A DNA stretch of 64,000 nt from DASRWT01 sp963748485 (GCA_963748485.1 CAVVJF010000019.1:124001-188000); one strand, 5' to 3'; positions 7,132 through 16,752 are shown, numbered from the stretch's first letter. Numbers and translations are program-made. Notes: generated from the sequence alone by a model not told the origin.

Positions 7132-8916
7132 ATGGATCGGAGGCCACCCTACTCCCCGCTTCGCGACTACGCGGCGATCGGCGACGGTCGCACCGTGGCA
7201 TTGGTCGCGCTGGACGGCTCGATTGACTGGCTCTGCCTTCCGGACCTCGACTCGCCGAGCGTGTTCGCCGCCGTCCTCGACGCCCAGCGCGGGGGGCATT
7301 TCACCCTCCGTCCTCGACAGCCTCACGAGGCGCGCCGCCGCTACCTGCCGGACACCAACGTGCTGGAGACGACATTCACCACCGCGACCGGCGTGGTCCG
7401 GGTGGCCGACGCCATGACGCTGCCCGGGCGTGCGCTGGGCCCGGCTCGCGAGCTGGTCCGGCGCCTGGAGGGCCTCTCCGGGTCTGTCTCCATGACGTGG
7501 CGTGTCGAGCCGCGCTTCGGCTACGGCGCGGCGCCGGTGCGGCTGGAATGCCGGCGACCCTACCCGGTGGCCACGAGCGGCAGCGATGCCCTGGCCATCT
7601 GCGCATGGGACGCGGGATCAGTGCGCTGCGACGGAGCGAGCATCGAGGCGGACTTCGAGATCCGCGAAGGCGGCCGCACCACCATCGCAATGATCGCGGC
7701 TCATGGCGAGCCGCTCGTCTTCCCGGGTCGCGCCCAGGCGGAGGCTCGCGCGGCCGCCACCGTCGAATTCTGGCGCCGATGGGCCGCCGACCTCACCTAC
7801 ACCGGACCCTGGAGAGACGCCGTGGTGCGGAGCGCGCTGGCGCTGAAACTGCTGGTCTTCGCGCCCTCGGGCGCCATTGCGGCGGCCCCCACGACGTCGC
7901 TGCCCGAGGCGATCGGAGGCGAACGGAACTGGGACTATCGATATTCATGGATCCGCGACTCGTCATTCACGCTCGAGGCCCTGCTCCAGCTGGGGAAACG
8001 GGTCGAGGCCACGGCGTTCTTCTGGTGGTTCATGCACGCGACGAGACTCACGCTCCCTCGGCTACGGGTGCTGTATCGCCTCGACGGAGGGGCTGACGCC
8101 GCGGAGCGGACGCTGGCGCTCGAAGGGTATCGTGGCTCCCGCCCCGTCCGGATCGGCAATGGAGCGGCGGGGCAGCTTCAGCTGGACGCGTGCGGTGAGC
8201 TGCTCGACGCCGCCTTCGTGTACGCGACCGCGGGCCATCAGCTCGGCCGCGACACGGCTCGCGACCTCGCCGGCATGGCGGATTTTGTGTGCCGGCACTG
8301 GCGCGAGCCCGACTCTGGCATCTGGGAGGTGCGGGCCGCCCCCCGCCAGCATACTCAGTCCAAAGCCATGTGCTGGGTCGCGCTCGATCGCGCGGTGCGA
8401 ATGGCCCAGATGCGACTGCTGCCCGGCCGACACACCGAGCGCTGGAGCGACGAGGCCGCGAATATTCGCCGCTTCATCGACGAGCACTGCTGGTCCGAGG
8501 CGAAGCGCAGCTACGTCTGGTACGCCGGAAGCGAAGAGCTGGATGCCAGCCTGCTGCTCATGGCGATCATGCGGTATGACCCCCCAGAGTCCCCTAGGCT
8601 GCGGAGCACGATCGACGCGGTTCGGCGGGAGCTGTCCTCGGGCCCGTTGCTGTACCGCTATACGGGAGACGACGGAATCGCCGGCGCGGAGGGGGCGTTC
8701 GTCTGCTGCGCATTTTGGCTCGTGGAGGCCCTGGGCATCGTCGGCCGGCGAGACGAGGCGGCGGCGCTGTTCGAGGAACTCCTCCGACTCGCCAACGACC
8801 TCGGTCTCTACGCCGAAGAAATCGCACCGGAGACGCACGACTTCCTGGGCAATTTCCCGCAAGGGCTCGTCCACCTCGCCCTGATCAGCGCCGCGATGGC
8901 GATGGCTCAGCAGTGA
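7132..8916 (+). CDS. Glycoside hydrolase family 15 (glucoamylase or trehalase)
   Basis: A 594-residue cytoplasmic enzyme of the bacterial GH15 type, with an N-terminal beta-sandwich (IGDGRTVALVALDGSIDWLCLP) and an (alpha/alpha)6 barrel. Family landmarks are the ERNWDYRYSWIRDSSFTLEAL block near residue 265, the general-acid region SGIWEVR near residue 397, and LYAEEIAPETHDFLGNFPQGLVHLALI near residue 560, which carries the second catalytic glutamate. No signal peptide is seen. It would release glucose from alpha-glucans or trehalose inside the cell. Its stop overlaps the next start by GTGA. Confidence 0.95.
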   Translation: MDRRPPYSPLRDYAAIGDGRTVALVALDGSIDWLCLPDLDSPSVFAAVLDAQRGGHFTLRPRQPHEARRRYLPDTNVLETTFTTATGVVRVADAMTLPGRALGPARELVRRLEGLSGSVSMTWRVEPRFGYGAAPVRLECRRPYPVATSGSDALAICAWDAGSVRCDGASIEADFEIREGGRTTIAMIAAHGEPLVFPGRAQAEARAAATVEFWRRWAADLTYTGPWRDAVVRSALALKLLVFAPSGAIAAAPTTSLPEAIGGERNWDYRYSWIRDSSFTLEALLQLGKRVEATAFFWWFMHATRLTLPRLRVLYRLDGGADAAERTLALEGYRGSRPVRIGNGAAGQLQLDACGELLDAAFVYATAGHQLGRDTARDLAGMADFVCRHWREPDSGIWEVRAAPRQHTQSKAMCWVALDRAVRMAQMRLLPGRHTERWSDEAANIRRFIDEHCWSEAKRSYVWYAGSEELDASLLLMAIMRYDPPESPRLRSTIDAVRRELSSGPLLYRYTGDDGIAGAEGAFVCCAFWLVEALGIVGRRDEAAALFEELLRLANDLGLYAEEIAPETHDFLGNFPQGLVHLALISAAMAMAQQ

Positions 8917-9395
8917 GCGTCTGGGGCGCCCTGGCAGGGGGCTTCGTGGGCACCCTCGTCCTGACCATCACGCTGGCCGGCGCCAATCACCTGCGCCTGA
9001 CGCGCATGGACATCCCCTTCCTGCTCGGGACCGCGTGGACCGATGACCGCTCGCGCGCGCGGGTCGTCGGCTACGCCTTGCACTTCGTCTTCGGGCTCCT
9101 CTTCTCCCTCGCCTACTACGCGGCGTTCCTGGCGCTGGGGCGTGCGGGCTGGGCGCTCGGGGCCGCGTTCGGCCTCCTTCATGCGCTGTTCGCGGGAACG
9201 ACCCTCGTCAACCTGCTCCTGCCCGTGGTCCATCCGAGAATGGGAACGTCGATGAGTGCCGCGGATTCCGCCCCGCTCCTGGAGGCCCCCGGTTTCTTGC
9301 TGCTCAACTACGGACGCGCGACGCCGACGGTGACCATCCTGGCGCATCTGGCATACGGAGCGATCGTGGGCGTGTTCGCACGGGGTGGCGCTTGA
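8913..9395 (+). CDS. Polytopic membrane protein of unknown function
   Basis: A 160-residue protein with about four hydrophobic segments (residues 5-25, 50-75, 80-105, 135-155). The start is the GTG overlapping the TGA of the GH15 gene, implying translational coupling. It has the length and feel of small DUF-type inner-membrane proteins, but no family was recognised with confidence. The HPRMGTSMSAADSAPLLEAPGF loop between the last segments is the most distinctive part. Confidence 0.7.
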   Translation: MSVWGALAGGFVGTLVLTITLAGANHLRLTRMDIPFLLGTAWTDDRSRARVVGYALHFVFGLLFSLAYYAAFLALGRAGWALGAAFGLLHALFAGTTLVNLLLPVVHPRMGTSMSAADSAPLLEAPGFLLLNYGRATPTVTILAHLAYGAIVGVFARGGA

Positions 9396-9471
9396 TGAGG
9401 TGGATCGCGACGACCTTGTTACTCCCTGCTCCACTGCCGGGTGACTAGAATGAACGAGGAGGAGAGAGCAC

Positions 9472-10188
9472 ATGACACCCCACAAGGTGGTGAAGCACGA
9501 CGAGTGGCTCGCGGCACGGAAGAGACACCTGGCGAAGGAGAAGGAGTTCACCCGGATGCGCGACCAGCTGAGCCGGGAGCGGCGCGAGCTGCCCTGGGAG
9601 CTCGTCGAAAAGCAGTACACCTTCACGGGCGAGCGCGGGCCCCGGACGCTCAGCGACCTCTTCGAGAGCCGCAGCCAGCTGATCATCTATCACGCGATGT
9701 TCCACCCCGACACCGCCGGGCCCCATACGCCCTGGACGCAGGACGCGCCCTGCTTCGTCTGCTCCTTCTGGATGGACAACTTCAACGGCATCACTGTCCA
9801 CCTGAACCACCGCGACATCACGATGGCCGCGATCTCACGGGCGCCCTACCCGAAGCTCGCCGCTTACAAGACCCGGATGGGCTGGGGCTTCCCGTGGCTG
9901 TCCTCGGTCGGCAGCGACTTCAACCTGGACTATCGCGTCTCTTTCGTTGAGGCCGAGAAGGTCGACTACAACTACCGGCTCCGCCCATGGGGGCTGACCG
10001 AGGCACCCGGCATCAGCGTCTTCCTCAAGGACGGCGGCCAGATCTATCACACCTACTCCACCTATGAGCGCGGGCTCGACATGCTAAACGTCGCCTATCA
10101 CTACATGGATCTTGTACCGAAGGGCCGCGATGAGGGTGACGACGGCGCGGGTCAGTGGGTTCGCCGTCGCGACGAGTATCAGGACTGA
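9472..10188 (+). CDS. DUF899 thioredoxin-like protein
   Basis: A 238-residue member of the DUF899 family, a thioredoxin-fold group of unknown reaction. Typical landmarks are KHDEWLAARKRHLAKEKEFTRMRDQLSRERRELPW at the start, the LFESRSQLIIYHAMF strand, the CFVCSFWMDNF motif carrying a CxxC pair near residue 95, and the closing YHTYSTYERGLDMLNVAYHYMDLVPKGRDE. The CxxC and fold suggest a redox or chaperone role. A GAGGAGAG site precedes the ATG. Its stop overlaps the ATG of the next gene. Confidence 0.93.
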   Translation: MTPHKVVKHDEWLAARKRHLAKEKEFTRMRDQLSRERRELPWELVEKQYTFTGERGPRTLSDLFESRSQLIIYHAMFHPDTAGPHTPWTQDAPCFVCSFWMDNFNGITVHLNHRDITMAAISRAPYPKLAAYKTRMGWGFPWLSSVGSDFNLDYRVSFVEAEKVDYNYRLRPWGLTEAPGISVFLKDGGQIYHTYSTYERGLDMLNVAYHYMDLVPKGRDEGDDGAGQWVRRRDEYQD

Positions 10189-10997
10189 TGGACGGCAGCC
10201 GGGTCCTTGCAACGATCGGGCTGGTCAGGCAAGCGCGGCCGGGCGGATTCTGTCCGGCGTGCCGAGTGCTGATGAGAGCACGCGATGCCACCCACGAGCT
10301 GGCCAAGCCCACGGTGGCCGCACTGGTCGTTCTCGCTGTCGCCGGCGTCGCCTGGGCGGCCATGGTCCACCATTCGCGCGCCATGGCCGGCATGGAAGGC
10401 ATGGACATGGGCCTCGGCCCCCTCGAGTCGTTCGCCGCGACCTGGGTCATCATGATGGCGGCGATGATGCTGCCCTCCGCGATCCCGGTGGTTCTCGAGT
10501 TCGCGCGAACGGCCGAAGGGCGACGGAGATGGCAGATCGCCACGGGACTGCTCGCCATCACCTACCTCGGCGTATGGCTCCTGTTCGGCGTGGTGGTCTA
10601 CGCGGTCTACACCGCCGCGGGAATGCCCTGGCCCAACCAGGCGACGATAGCTGCACTGGCGGTGGCTCTGGCCGGCGCCTACTCCCTCAGCCCGATCAAA
10701 CGGGCGAGCCAGGCCCGCTGCCGCGAGCTGTGCGCGCTGCACGGGCCGCTCCCCTTCAACCTGATGCGGAGCGCCGTCGTCGCCGGCGCGCGCTACAGCC
10801 TGAGCTGCCTTGGCTGCAGCGCGGCGCTCATGGTGGCGATGGTTCTTCTCGGGATGTCGAATCTCGGGTGGGCGCTGATCCTGGGTATCTTCGTGCTGAT
10901 CTACAAGCTCGCGCCTCCGTTGCCGATGCGGCATGAGCTGGTCCTTTCAGCCACTCTGATCGCTCTCGGACTGACATGGCTATCCTGGGCGGCATAG
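10188..10997 (+). CDS. DUF2182 metal-binding integral membrane protein
   Basis: A 269-residue membrane protein of the DUF2182 (COG5486) family. The diagnostic block is a Met-rich stretch MAGMEGMDMGLGPLESFAATWVIMMAAMMLPSA near residues 68-105, followed by several membrane helices and the CLGCSAALM motif. The start overlaps the DUF899 stop by one base; the N-terminal extension holds a CPAC pair, and a later ATG at 10272 is possible. Met and Cys clusters suggest copper handling, which is inference from residue content. It overlaps the next gene by 22 nt. Confidence 0.85.
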   Translation: MDGSRVLATIGLVRQARPGGFCPACRVLMRARDATHELAKPTVAALVVLAVAGVAWAAMVHHSRAMAGMEGMDMGLGPLESFAATWVIMMAAMMLPSAIPVVLEFARTAEGRRRWQIATGLLAITYLGVWLLFGVVVYAVYTAAGMPWPNQATIAALAVALAGAYSLSPIKRASQARCRELCALHGPLPFNLMRSAVVAGARYSLSCLGCSAALMVAMVLLGMSNLGWALILGIFVLIYKLAPPLPMRHELVLSATLIALGLTWLSWAA

Positions 10998-11470
10998 TCG
11001 CAGGCCTCGTCGCCGGCATTCTCGGTGCCGGTGCGATGAGCATCGTCCACAAAGGCCTCACTGCGATCGCCTCCGGTCCTGAGCCGCCGACGGCGGCGGC
11101 TGAGCAAGAGCAGGCCGAGGATGCGACGGTAAAGGTCGCCGATGGCATCACGCGCTTGCTCCTTCATCGTCCAGTGCCGGAAGACAAGAAGCCGCTCGCA
11201 AGCAATATCGTCCACTATGCCTTCGGCGCCAGCGTCGGTGCATTCTACGGCGGACTCGCCGCGGTCATGCCGCGTATCACCGTCGCGCTCGGGTTGCCAT
11301 TCGGTGTCGCCGTCTGGCTCGGGGCGCACGTGATCATGGTCCCCGCCCTCGGACTCGCACCGCCACCGACACGCCAGCCGCCTCTCAAGGAGGCGTTGGA
11401 GTTTGTGCTGCATCTCGTCTACGGCGCTGTCACCGAGCTTGTGCGTAGGCTCATCCGTCGGGCGCTGTAG
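10976..11470 (+). CDS. DUF1440-like membrane protein
   Basis: A 164-residue protein with hydrophobic segments near residues 5-30, 80-105 and 105-128 and an amphipathic C-terminal helix, consistent with the DUF1440/YagU-like inner-membrane family. Recognisable parts are GGIVAGLVAGILGAGAMS at the start and HYAFGASVGAFYGGLAAVMP in the middle. Its first 22 nt lie within the end of the DUF2182 gene, so it closes the 9472-11470 run of three overlapping genes. Function is unknown; in enterobacteria YagU has been linked to acid resistance. Confidence 0.7.
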   Translation: MAILGGIVAGLVAGILGAGAMSIVHKGLTAIASGPEPPTAAAEQEQAEDATVKVADGITRLLLHRPVPEDKKPLASNIVHYAFGASVGAFYGGLAAVMPRITVALGLPFGVAVWLGAHVIMVPALGLAPPPTRQPPLKEALEFVLHLVYGAVTELVRRLIRRAL

Positions 11471-11823
11471 TAGACATCTTTTCAGAACCGGAAGGAGGGT
11501 AATCGCGACGCCAGAACCAACCATTCCAACCTGGCCAGAAAGCAAGGGCGATGATCTCGCGCCCGCCTTTGTGCGCTTCGTTGAGGCTGTCTATCACCCC
11601 CTCGGCGTTGGTCGTTCCTATGCGTCCAGGCACCCTGCCCACCGCAGTGGGCGGCGGCGTCGCCGTGCGCACCCATCCGGGATACGACGAGCACGCAGCG
11701 AGGCTGAGCTTCGCCGAGGCGAGGCGCCTTCTCGAGACGCACCTCACGCGGCCTAGCCTGACTCGCCTTCCCTGATCAGCGCCATGGTGTAACGCCATAG
11801 CGTCGGCGATGAGTCCGGGGGCG
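11471..11823 (+). other. Intergenic region, no supported gene
   Basis: About 350 bases between the converging DUF1440 and BTAD genes. Short open frames exist on both strands, including a minus-strand stretch reading GVIDSLNEAHKGGREIIALAFWPGWNGWF and a plus-strand stretch HPGYDEHAARLSFAEARRLLETHL that look protein-like. Neither has a clear start, ribosome site or recognisable family. It may hold remnants of a decayed gene. Confidence 0.4.
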
Positions 11824-14800
11824 TCACGCCAGATTCGCCAGCATGGCGGCCAGCCGGGAATGCCAGAAGTCCATCTCCATCGCGCGATACAGCTCAGTAG
11901 CCGCGAACAGCGCCGCGCACGCCGGCTCTCGTCGCCCTGCGCCGGCATACAGGGTCCCCAGCCCCAGTTGAGCGTGGGCCTGGAGCGGGCGCAGGCCGAG
12001 CGCGTCGGCGATCGACAGCGCGTGCTGATAGTGGTCGCGGGCAAGCTCGATGTTCGGCTCGTGCTGGGCCGCGAGTGCACCAAGCAGGCAGAGGATTCGC
12101 GCCTGGTAGATGCGTTCAGTGCGCTCCTGCGCGTGAGCCAACGCGTCCCGCGCGAGCTCCTGCGCGCGGTCCGCGCGACCAGCCGACAGATAGACCTCGG
12201 CGAGGGTGCAGAGCGACTCCGAAAGATCGTCGGCCTGGCCGGTGTCCCGGGTCAATGCGACCGCCTCCTCGGCCAGCGCGATCGCTTCGGCACCTCGCTC
12301 GGCCAACATGTAAGCAGTCGCCAGCGCCCTGAGGGCGTTGACTCCCCAGTCGGGACTCGTCCACGTCCTCGCCTGGATCACGGTCGGTTCGAGACACGTG
12401 ATTGCGCTCGGGATGTGCCCCTGGAGCACGTAGACTTCGCCGAGGATCGCGGACGCTTGGATGCGCCCCCAGATCCCGCTGTGCGCCTCGGCCAGGCGGA
12501 CCGCCTGTTCGGCGTGAGCCCGCGCGTCGCCGAAGCGACCCAGCCGGCCCTGCGTGAACGCGAGCCAGCTCCGCCGTTCTGCTTCGGCCGCGCCGAGCTC
12601 AGGTTGGCCGGCGATGAGCTCGAGGCTCTGGCCCAGACGGACGAGCGCGTGGTCCAAGTCGCCTTGGACTCGGTGCGTCTGGCCGAGCCGGAACATCGCC
12701 TCGCCTTCCAGTCGCCCGTCACCGAGCTCTCGCGCCACGCTAAGTGCGCGGTGGCCCGCGTCGATGGACGCCGCATAGTCCCCCATATTCCTGTACACAA
12801 GCGAGAACTCCACGCTGACCCAGCCCTGTCGGCGGCGATCGCCGAGGACCTCCGCGGCGCTCTCCGCCTCGCGCAGACGATCCAGGAGGCTCTGATACTG
12901 AGAGAGCGCCATCAATGGGGGCCGCAGGGCCAGGCGGACGTCGAGGGCCTGCCTCCGCGTCGCGTGGCTGTCCGGAAGCTTGGCGAGCGCGAGCAGGGCC
13001 TGGTCCAACGCCCGCGCAGCCTCGGCGTAGGCGGAGCGCGCTTGGGCACTCGCCGCCGCCTCACGACAGTATGAGAGCGCCGTGGCCCATTGCTCGCCGT
13101 TCAAGGCGTGGTACGCAAGGCGCTCGACGTGCTGGGCGATGCCCTCGACCGGCGTGCTCTCGCGCACCGCGACCAGGCGCGCTTCGAGTGCCTCCGCCAC
13201 GGCGCGATGGATCAGTCGCCGCCGCGGTGCGAGCAGCCGGCCATAGGCGACGTCGCGGAACCGGTCGTGGACGAAATCCAGCTCGTTCCCCACGGCGGTC
13301 AGAATGCGGTGTCGGACCATCTCCTCCACGGCTTCGGCCACATCGCGCTCGGCGAGCCCGCTCGCGGCGCAGAGCAGCGCGAAGTCGAACTGGCGCCCGA
13401 TCACCGCTGCGACCGCGGCGACCTGCTGGTTGCGCGCGTCGAGGCGGTCGAGATGCCGCGCGACCAGATCACGCACGCTCGCAGGCAGAGCGAGAGCACC
13501 CGCACCGTCCAGGGGGTGGTCCTGACCGAGCGAGTGCATCGCCTCCACCGCCACGAAGGGATTGCCTTCGCTGAGCGCCCAGATCTGCTCCTCCACGCGC
13601 GCGATGGCGCGGCCGTCGCTTCTGGCACGGATGAGCCCGTGCACGAGTCGGGTCGTGTCCGCGCGCGACAGCGGGGGCAGCACCAGGGAGATCGACTGCC
13701 GCAGACGGCTCAGATCCTCGACTGTGCGTCGAGCGATGGAAGCCTCGTCGAGCTGTTCCTGGCGAGCGGTGACAACCAGGACCCCGGACAACGCAGGAAT
13801 GCGCCGACTCACGAAGGCCAGGAGCCGGAGGCTCATCTCATCGGCCCAGTGCAGGTCTTCCAGCACGAGCATCAGCGGCTGCCGCGCGGCAAGCTGTTCG
13901 AGGAGCCGCGCGACACTTTCGAACAGCGACAGCGCGCCGTCGTTCGGGCGTGGCAGGCCGGCGACACGCGCCTCGGGAAACAGCCGACTCAACTCGGCCC
14001 GCCAATGCGCCTGCAAGGCTCCCAGCATCTCCTCATCAGTGGTCGCGCGGCCACTTCGGTACGCCTCGACCCAGGGGCCGAAGGGCAGGATCGAGTCGCT
14101 GTCGTGACAGCGGCCAAGGAGCACCCGGAAGCCAGCCGCCAGCGCGTCGGACATCAGCGTCCCGATGAGCCGGGTCTTGCCGATGCCGGCCTCACCAGTC
14201 AGCGCGGCGATATGTCCTCGACCGCCGGAGGCGGCCGCCAACAGGGCTCGAAGCTGTCGCAGCTCCGTCTCGCGCCCGACCAGCGGGGTCTCGTCGACGG
14301 GCAGGCCCGGCACGATGCTCGTCAGCGCCGGGCGAGGTTCCCGGTCGTCCGAGGGGACCGTGGGCTCCACTCCGCGAGTCAGTCTCGACGAATCGCGGCT
14401 TCCCGCTCGCGCAGGTGACGGAATAGACGCCCTGACGAGCAGCGGACTGGTGGGCGTCGGCGGGTGCCGGAGGATCTCCCGATACAGGTTGCGCGTTTCC
14501 GCCTCGGGCGCGACGCCCAGTTCCTTGGCGAGCACGGCGACGCAGGACTGATATTGCTTGAGGGCGGTGGCGCGGCGACCCTGCCGCAGGTACAGGCGCA
14601 TCAGCGTGCGGTGAATAGCTTCCTGGAGCGGGTCGACACGCAGCATGCGCAACGCCGTGCGAATGGCCGCGTCCGCCGACGCGGCAAGAGACTGTTTCGC
14701 GAGCAGCCGTGCCAACGCCTCCTGTACGAGCTCGCGCAACCGCTCGCGCTCGGCGACCAGCCACTCTTCGAACGGCTCGGCCGCCACCGCCAATCCTTCG

Positions 14801-15183
14801 AGAAGGTCGCCGCGATACAGCCGCGCCGCATCCTCCAGGGCTTCCGGCGTCTTGCCCGCGATCCGGCTTGCGAACGTCGCCACATCCACCTGGACCGCCT
14901 TCGCATCGAGCGTCACCGTGTCGCCGTCGAGCCGCAGCGCCCTTCGCTCGACCGGATCCAGCGCTCGACGCAGCGAAAGGAGTGTTTGCCGGAGGCTCTG
15001 ACGAGCGTGGGTGCTGTCGACGTCGGGCCACAGGAGCGCGGATAGCTTGTCGCGCGCCTGCGGTTGCCCCGGGTGCGCACTCAGATAGGCGAGGAGTGCT
15101 TGCGCCTTTTTCGAGCGCAACTCGATCGCCCGACCGGTGCGGTCTCGGGCGTCGAAGCTCCCGAGAAGATTGATGATAAGCAC
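11824..15183 (-). CDS. BTAD-AAA-TPR transcriptional activator (SARP/MalT-like)
   Basis: A 1119-residue regulator. Residues 1-100 form a winged-helix domain (GSFDARDRTGRAIELRSKKAQALLAYLS), residues 100-240 a bacterial transcriptional activation domain (YRGDLLEGL and LGVAPEAETRNLYREIL), and residues about 300-480 an AAA/STAND ATPase with PLVGRETELRQL, Walker A TGEAGIGKT and LVLEDLHWAD. The last 450 residues are TPR-like helices for ligand or partner sensing. Such proteins act as ATP-dependent switches on nearby promoters. The start is a GTG. It is monocistronic, and no adjacent target is obvious. Confidence 0.92.
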   Translation of the reverse strand: MLIINLLGSFDARDRTGRAIELRSKKAQALLAYLSAHPGQPQARDKLSALLWPDVDSTHARQSLRQTLLSLRRALDPVERRALRLDGDTVTLDAKAVQVDVATFASRIAGKTPEALEDAARLYRGDLLEGLAVAAEPFEEWLVAERERLRELVQEALARLLAKQSLAASADAAIRTALRMLRVDPLQEAIHRTLMRLYLRQGRRATALKQYQSCVAVLAKELGVAPEAETRNLYREILRHPPTPTSPLLVRASIPSPARAGSRDSSRLTRGVEPTVPSDDREPRPALTSIVPGLPVDETPLVGRETELRQLRALLAAASGGRGHIAALTGEAGIGKTRLIGTLMSDALAAGFRVLLGRCHDSDSILPFGPWVEAYRSGRATTDEEMLGALQAHWRAELSRLFPEARVAGLPRPNDGALSLFESVARLLEQLAARQPLMLVLEDLHWADEMSLRLLAFVSRRIPALSGVLVVTARQEQLDEASIARRTVEDLSRLRQSISLVLPPLSRADTTRLVHGLIRARSDGRAIARVEEQIWALSEGNPFVAVEAMHSLGQDHPLDGAGALALPASVRDLVARHLDRLDARNQQVAAVAAVIGRQFDFALLCAASGLAERDVAEAVEEMVRHRILTAVGNELDFVHDRFRDVAYGRLLAPRRRLIHRAVAEALEARLVAVRESTPVEGIAQHVERLAYHALNGEQWATALSYCREAAASAQARSAYAEAARALDQALLALAKLPDSHATRRQALDVRLALRPPLMALSQYQSLLDRLREAESAAEVLGDRRRQGWVSVEFSLVYRNMGDYAASIDAGHRALSVARELGDGRLEGEAMFRLGQTHRVQGDLDHALVRLGQSLELIAGQPELGAAEAERRSWLAFTQGRLGRFGDARAHAEQAVRLAEAHSGIWGRIQASAILGEVYVLQGHIPSAITCLEPTVIQARTWTSPDWGVNALRALATAYMLAERGAEAIALAEEAVALTRDTGQADDLSESLCTLAEVYLSAGRADRAQELARDALAHAQERTERIYQARILCLLGALAAQHEPNIELARDHYQHALSIADALGLRPLQAHAQLGLGTLYAGAGRREPACAALFAATELYRAMEMDFWHSRLAAMLANLA

Positions 15184-15600
15184 TGCGATCTCGTGGACCT
15201 TCCGACCATAGCAACGGCGTCAGTGTCGGTCAAGCCGCCCACCAGGTCTCGCGCCGATGCAATTCACGCTCGAGTCACGCTCGCGTTGACGCCCGAGTCA
15301 CGGCCGGTGCGCACGATGGGCGCCATGGACCATGCCACGCCGGACCAGCTCCCGCCGGGCCCCACGATAACGTTCATCGTGCGCGCGTTGGTCTCACTCA
15401 CTCTCTTGAATCACCCACCAGTTTCTAGAAGTATCGGCCGCCCGGGCGTGGAGGGGGGTGAAGAACCTCTAGCGGGGACCTATCGTCTCGGATGTCGTGC
15501 TCCTGTCGGTACGGAGGGGTGATGCGTACGGTCCGGGCGGCGCACATGCACGCCGCCCGGTGACTCTTTCCGCAGCCTCGTAGCTCATTCGGAGGAACAT
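15184..15600 (+). other. Long non-coding stretch upstream of the 15.6-kb cassette
   Basis: About 417 bases without a supported gene between the divergent BTAD regulator and the three-gene cassette. It should carry the promoters of both. The right-hand third contains a perfect 10-bp hairpin (15533-15560) followed by a TCTTT run. The untranslated stretch before it is long enough for a leader RNA or small RNA, but no known riboswitch fold was recognised. Confidence 0.5.
15533..15560 (+). terminator. Perfect 10-bp GC hairpin in leader of the cassette
   Basis: The arms CCGGGCGGCG (15533-15542) and CGCCGCCCGG (15551-15560) pair perfectly around an 8-nt loop (CACATGCA). TGACTCTTTCC follows. The stem is strong enough for an intrinsic terminator, although the T tract is short. 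It sits 40 nt before the start at 15601, so it could end an upstream small RNA, act as an attenuator, or be a protein-binding site. Confidence 0.55.
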
Positions 15601-16128
15601 ATGCCAAGAACTCCAAACGATATCGAAAGCGCGCTTACACGGATCGCAGCCATCTTAGGCGACCAGCGGTCGCATACTAAGTCAAGAGCGGCAGCGTCCT
15701 CCAAATATCCGGAAGGTCCTGTCAACACAATTCAACCTGTTCCCCAGCCCGTAGATCCGTATCAGCGACAGCAGCAGGACTTGTCCGCTCAGATCTACCA
15801 CTCAATGCATGTACCACAAGTAACCCCAACACTTTTGTTCGACATGGAAGCGCACTTACCAGGTGTGGTCGCTTTTTTGGCATCGCTCCACGATCGGCCC
15901 GCGGCCCGTTCGGAGATCACGGCAGCCATCGACACGATGAGACAGAAACTCGAAGGCTCGGAACGGTCGGCCGATGATCAGCAACGCCTCTCAGCGCTTG
16001 CCCAAGTGATGTCTCAAGATATCCTCGGAGACCCAGTCCAGCGTGTTCCTGTGTTTGTTCCTGTTGCAGCCGCGGCAGTCGCTGTATTCATGGGTGGTTT
16101 CACGATCGCTCACTTCTGGAAGAAGTAA
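15601..16128 (+). CDS. Tail-anchored protein of unknown family (cassette gene 1)
   Basis: A 175-residue protein with a Pro/Gln-rich N-terminal half (NTIQPVPQPVDPYQRQQQDL), a helical middle (SEITAAIDTMRQKLEGSERSADDQQRLSALAQVMSQDIL) and a single C-terminal membrane helix (VPVFVPVAAAAVAVFMGGFTIAHFWKK). This is a tail-anchor layout with the bulk in the cytoplasm. A GGAGG site lies 5 nt before the ATG. Codon choice is clearly less GC-rich than the neighbours, which suggests transfer. No family was recognised. The next gene follows after 18 nt with the same architecture. Confidence 0.75.
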   Translation: MPRTPNDIESALTRIAAILGDQRSHTKSRAAASSKYPEGPVNTIQPVPQPVDPYQRQQQDLSAQIYHSMHVPQVTPTLLFDMEAHLPGVVAFLASLHDRPAARSEITAAIDTMRQKLEGSERSADDQQRLSALAQVMSQDILGDPVQRVPVFVPVAAAAVAVFMGGFTIAHFWKK

Positions 16129-16146
16129 GCGATAGAGGTAATGCCA

Positions 16147-16752
16147 ATGACTAACACCACATTCTCAATTCAATTGCAGGGAATCCTTCTTCCGGATGAT
16201 GTCCGAGAGAGACTGGAGTCGCAGTTACGTAGTGTCGTGCTATCAGAAATTGCCAAGACTGATCTAGGCCAGGAAATAAGCGTCCGACCGCTTCCCGCCA
16301 GTCCGGAACGCATTTTCTCTCACGGCAATCCCATCTTGGGTTTTATCGCCCAGAAATTGACACAATTGACCCAACGTAGCGCAGCTGATTCAGGCCCGAG
16401 TACGCTCTTCACCCCTCCCTTCGACCTTGATAGGCTCAAGGAGGTCCTGGGCCTGCTACAGGGGCCGGCGACCACGTCCCTCCAACCCTTCGCGGATGCT
16501 CCACCTACCGACGTGATTCAGGCGCTCTATTACCGACCGGACATTCGGTCTGCAACAATCTCGAACGGGCGGGCACTCGCAGAATTGCTTAGTCGCGACG
16601 AGAAAGCTATGCAGGTATTCAACGAACTGACGGGCGGAAGTACGAACTTAACCTCGGGGACCGAACGAATCACTCCTCTGTTGTTTGCTGCGATCATGGT
16701 AACCGCGGCGTATGCTGGCGTCGTGCTTGGCGTTTGGTCCAGACCGCAGTGA
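16147..16752 (+). CDS. Tail-anchored protein of unknown family (cassette gene 2)
   Basis: A 201-residue protein. The N-terminal TFSIQLQGILLPDDVRERLESQLRSVVLSEIAK looks like an amphipathic helical domain; the middle (PPFDLDRLKEVLGLLQG and VIQALYYRPDIRSATISNGRALAELLSRDEKAMQVFNELTGG) is helical and soluble. The C-terminus ends in one membrane helix (TPLLFAAIMVTAAYAGVVLGVW). The ATG at 16147 sits 8 nt after GAGG, better than the ATG at 16141. Base composition matches gene 1 and differs from the flanks. Function unknown; pairing with gene 1 in the membrane is inference. Confidence 0.75.
   Translation: MTNTTFSIQLQGILLPDDVRERLESQLRSVVLSEIAKTDLGQEISVRPLPASPERIFSHGNPILGFIAQKLTQLTQRSAADSGPSTLFTPPFDLDRLKEVLGLLQGPATTSLQPFADAPPTDVIQALYYRPDIRSATISNGRALAELLSRDEKAMQVFNELTGGSTNLTSGTERITPLLFAAIMVTAAYAGVVLGVWSRPQ

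Noticed and set aside
11809..14418. Long plus-strand frames opposite the BTAD regulator
   Set aside because: Antisense shadows; the minus-strand protein has a complete, ordered domain set.
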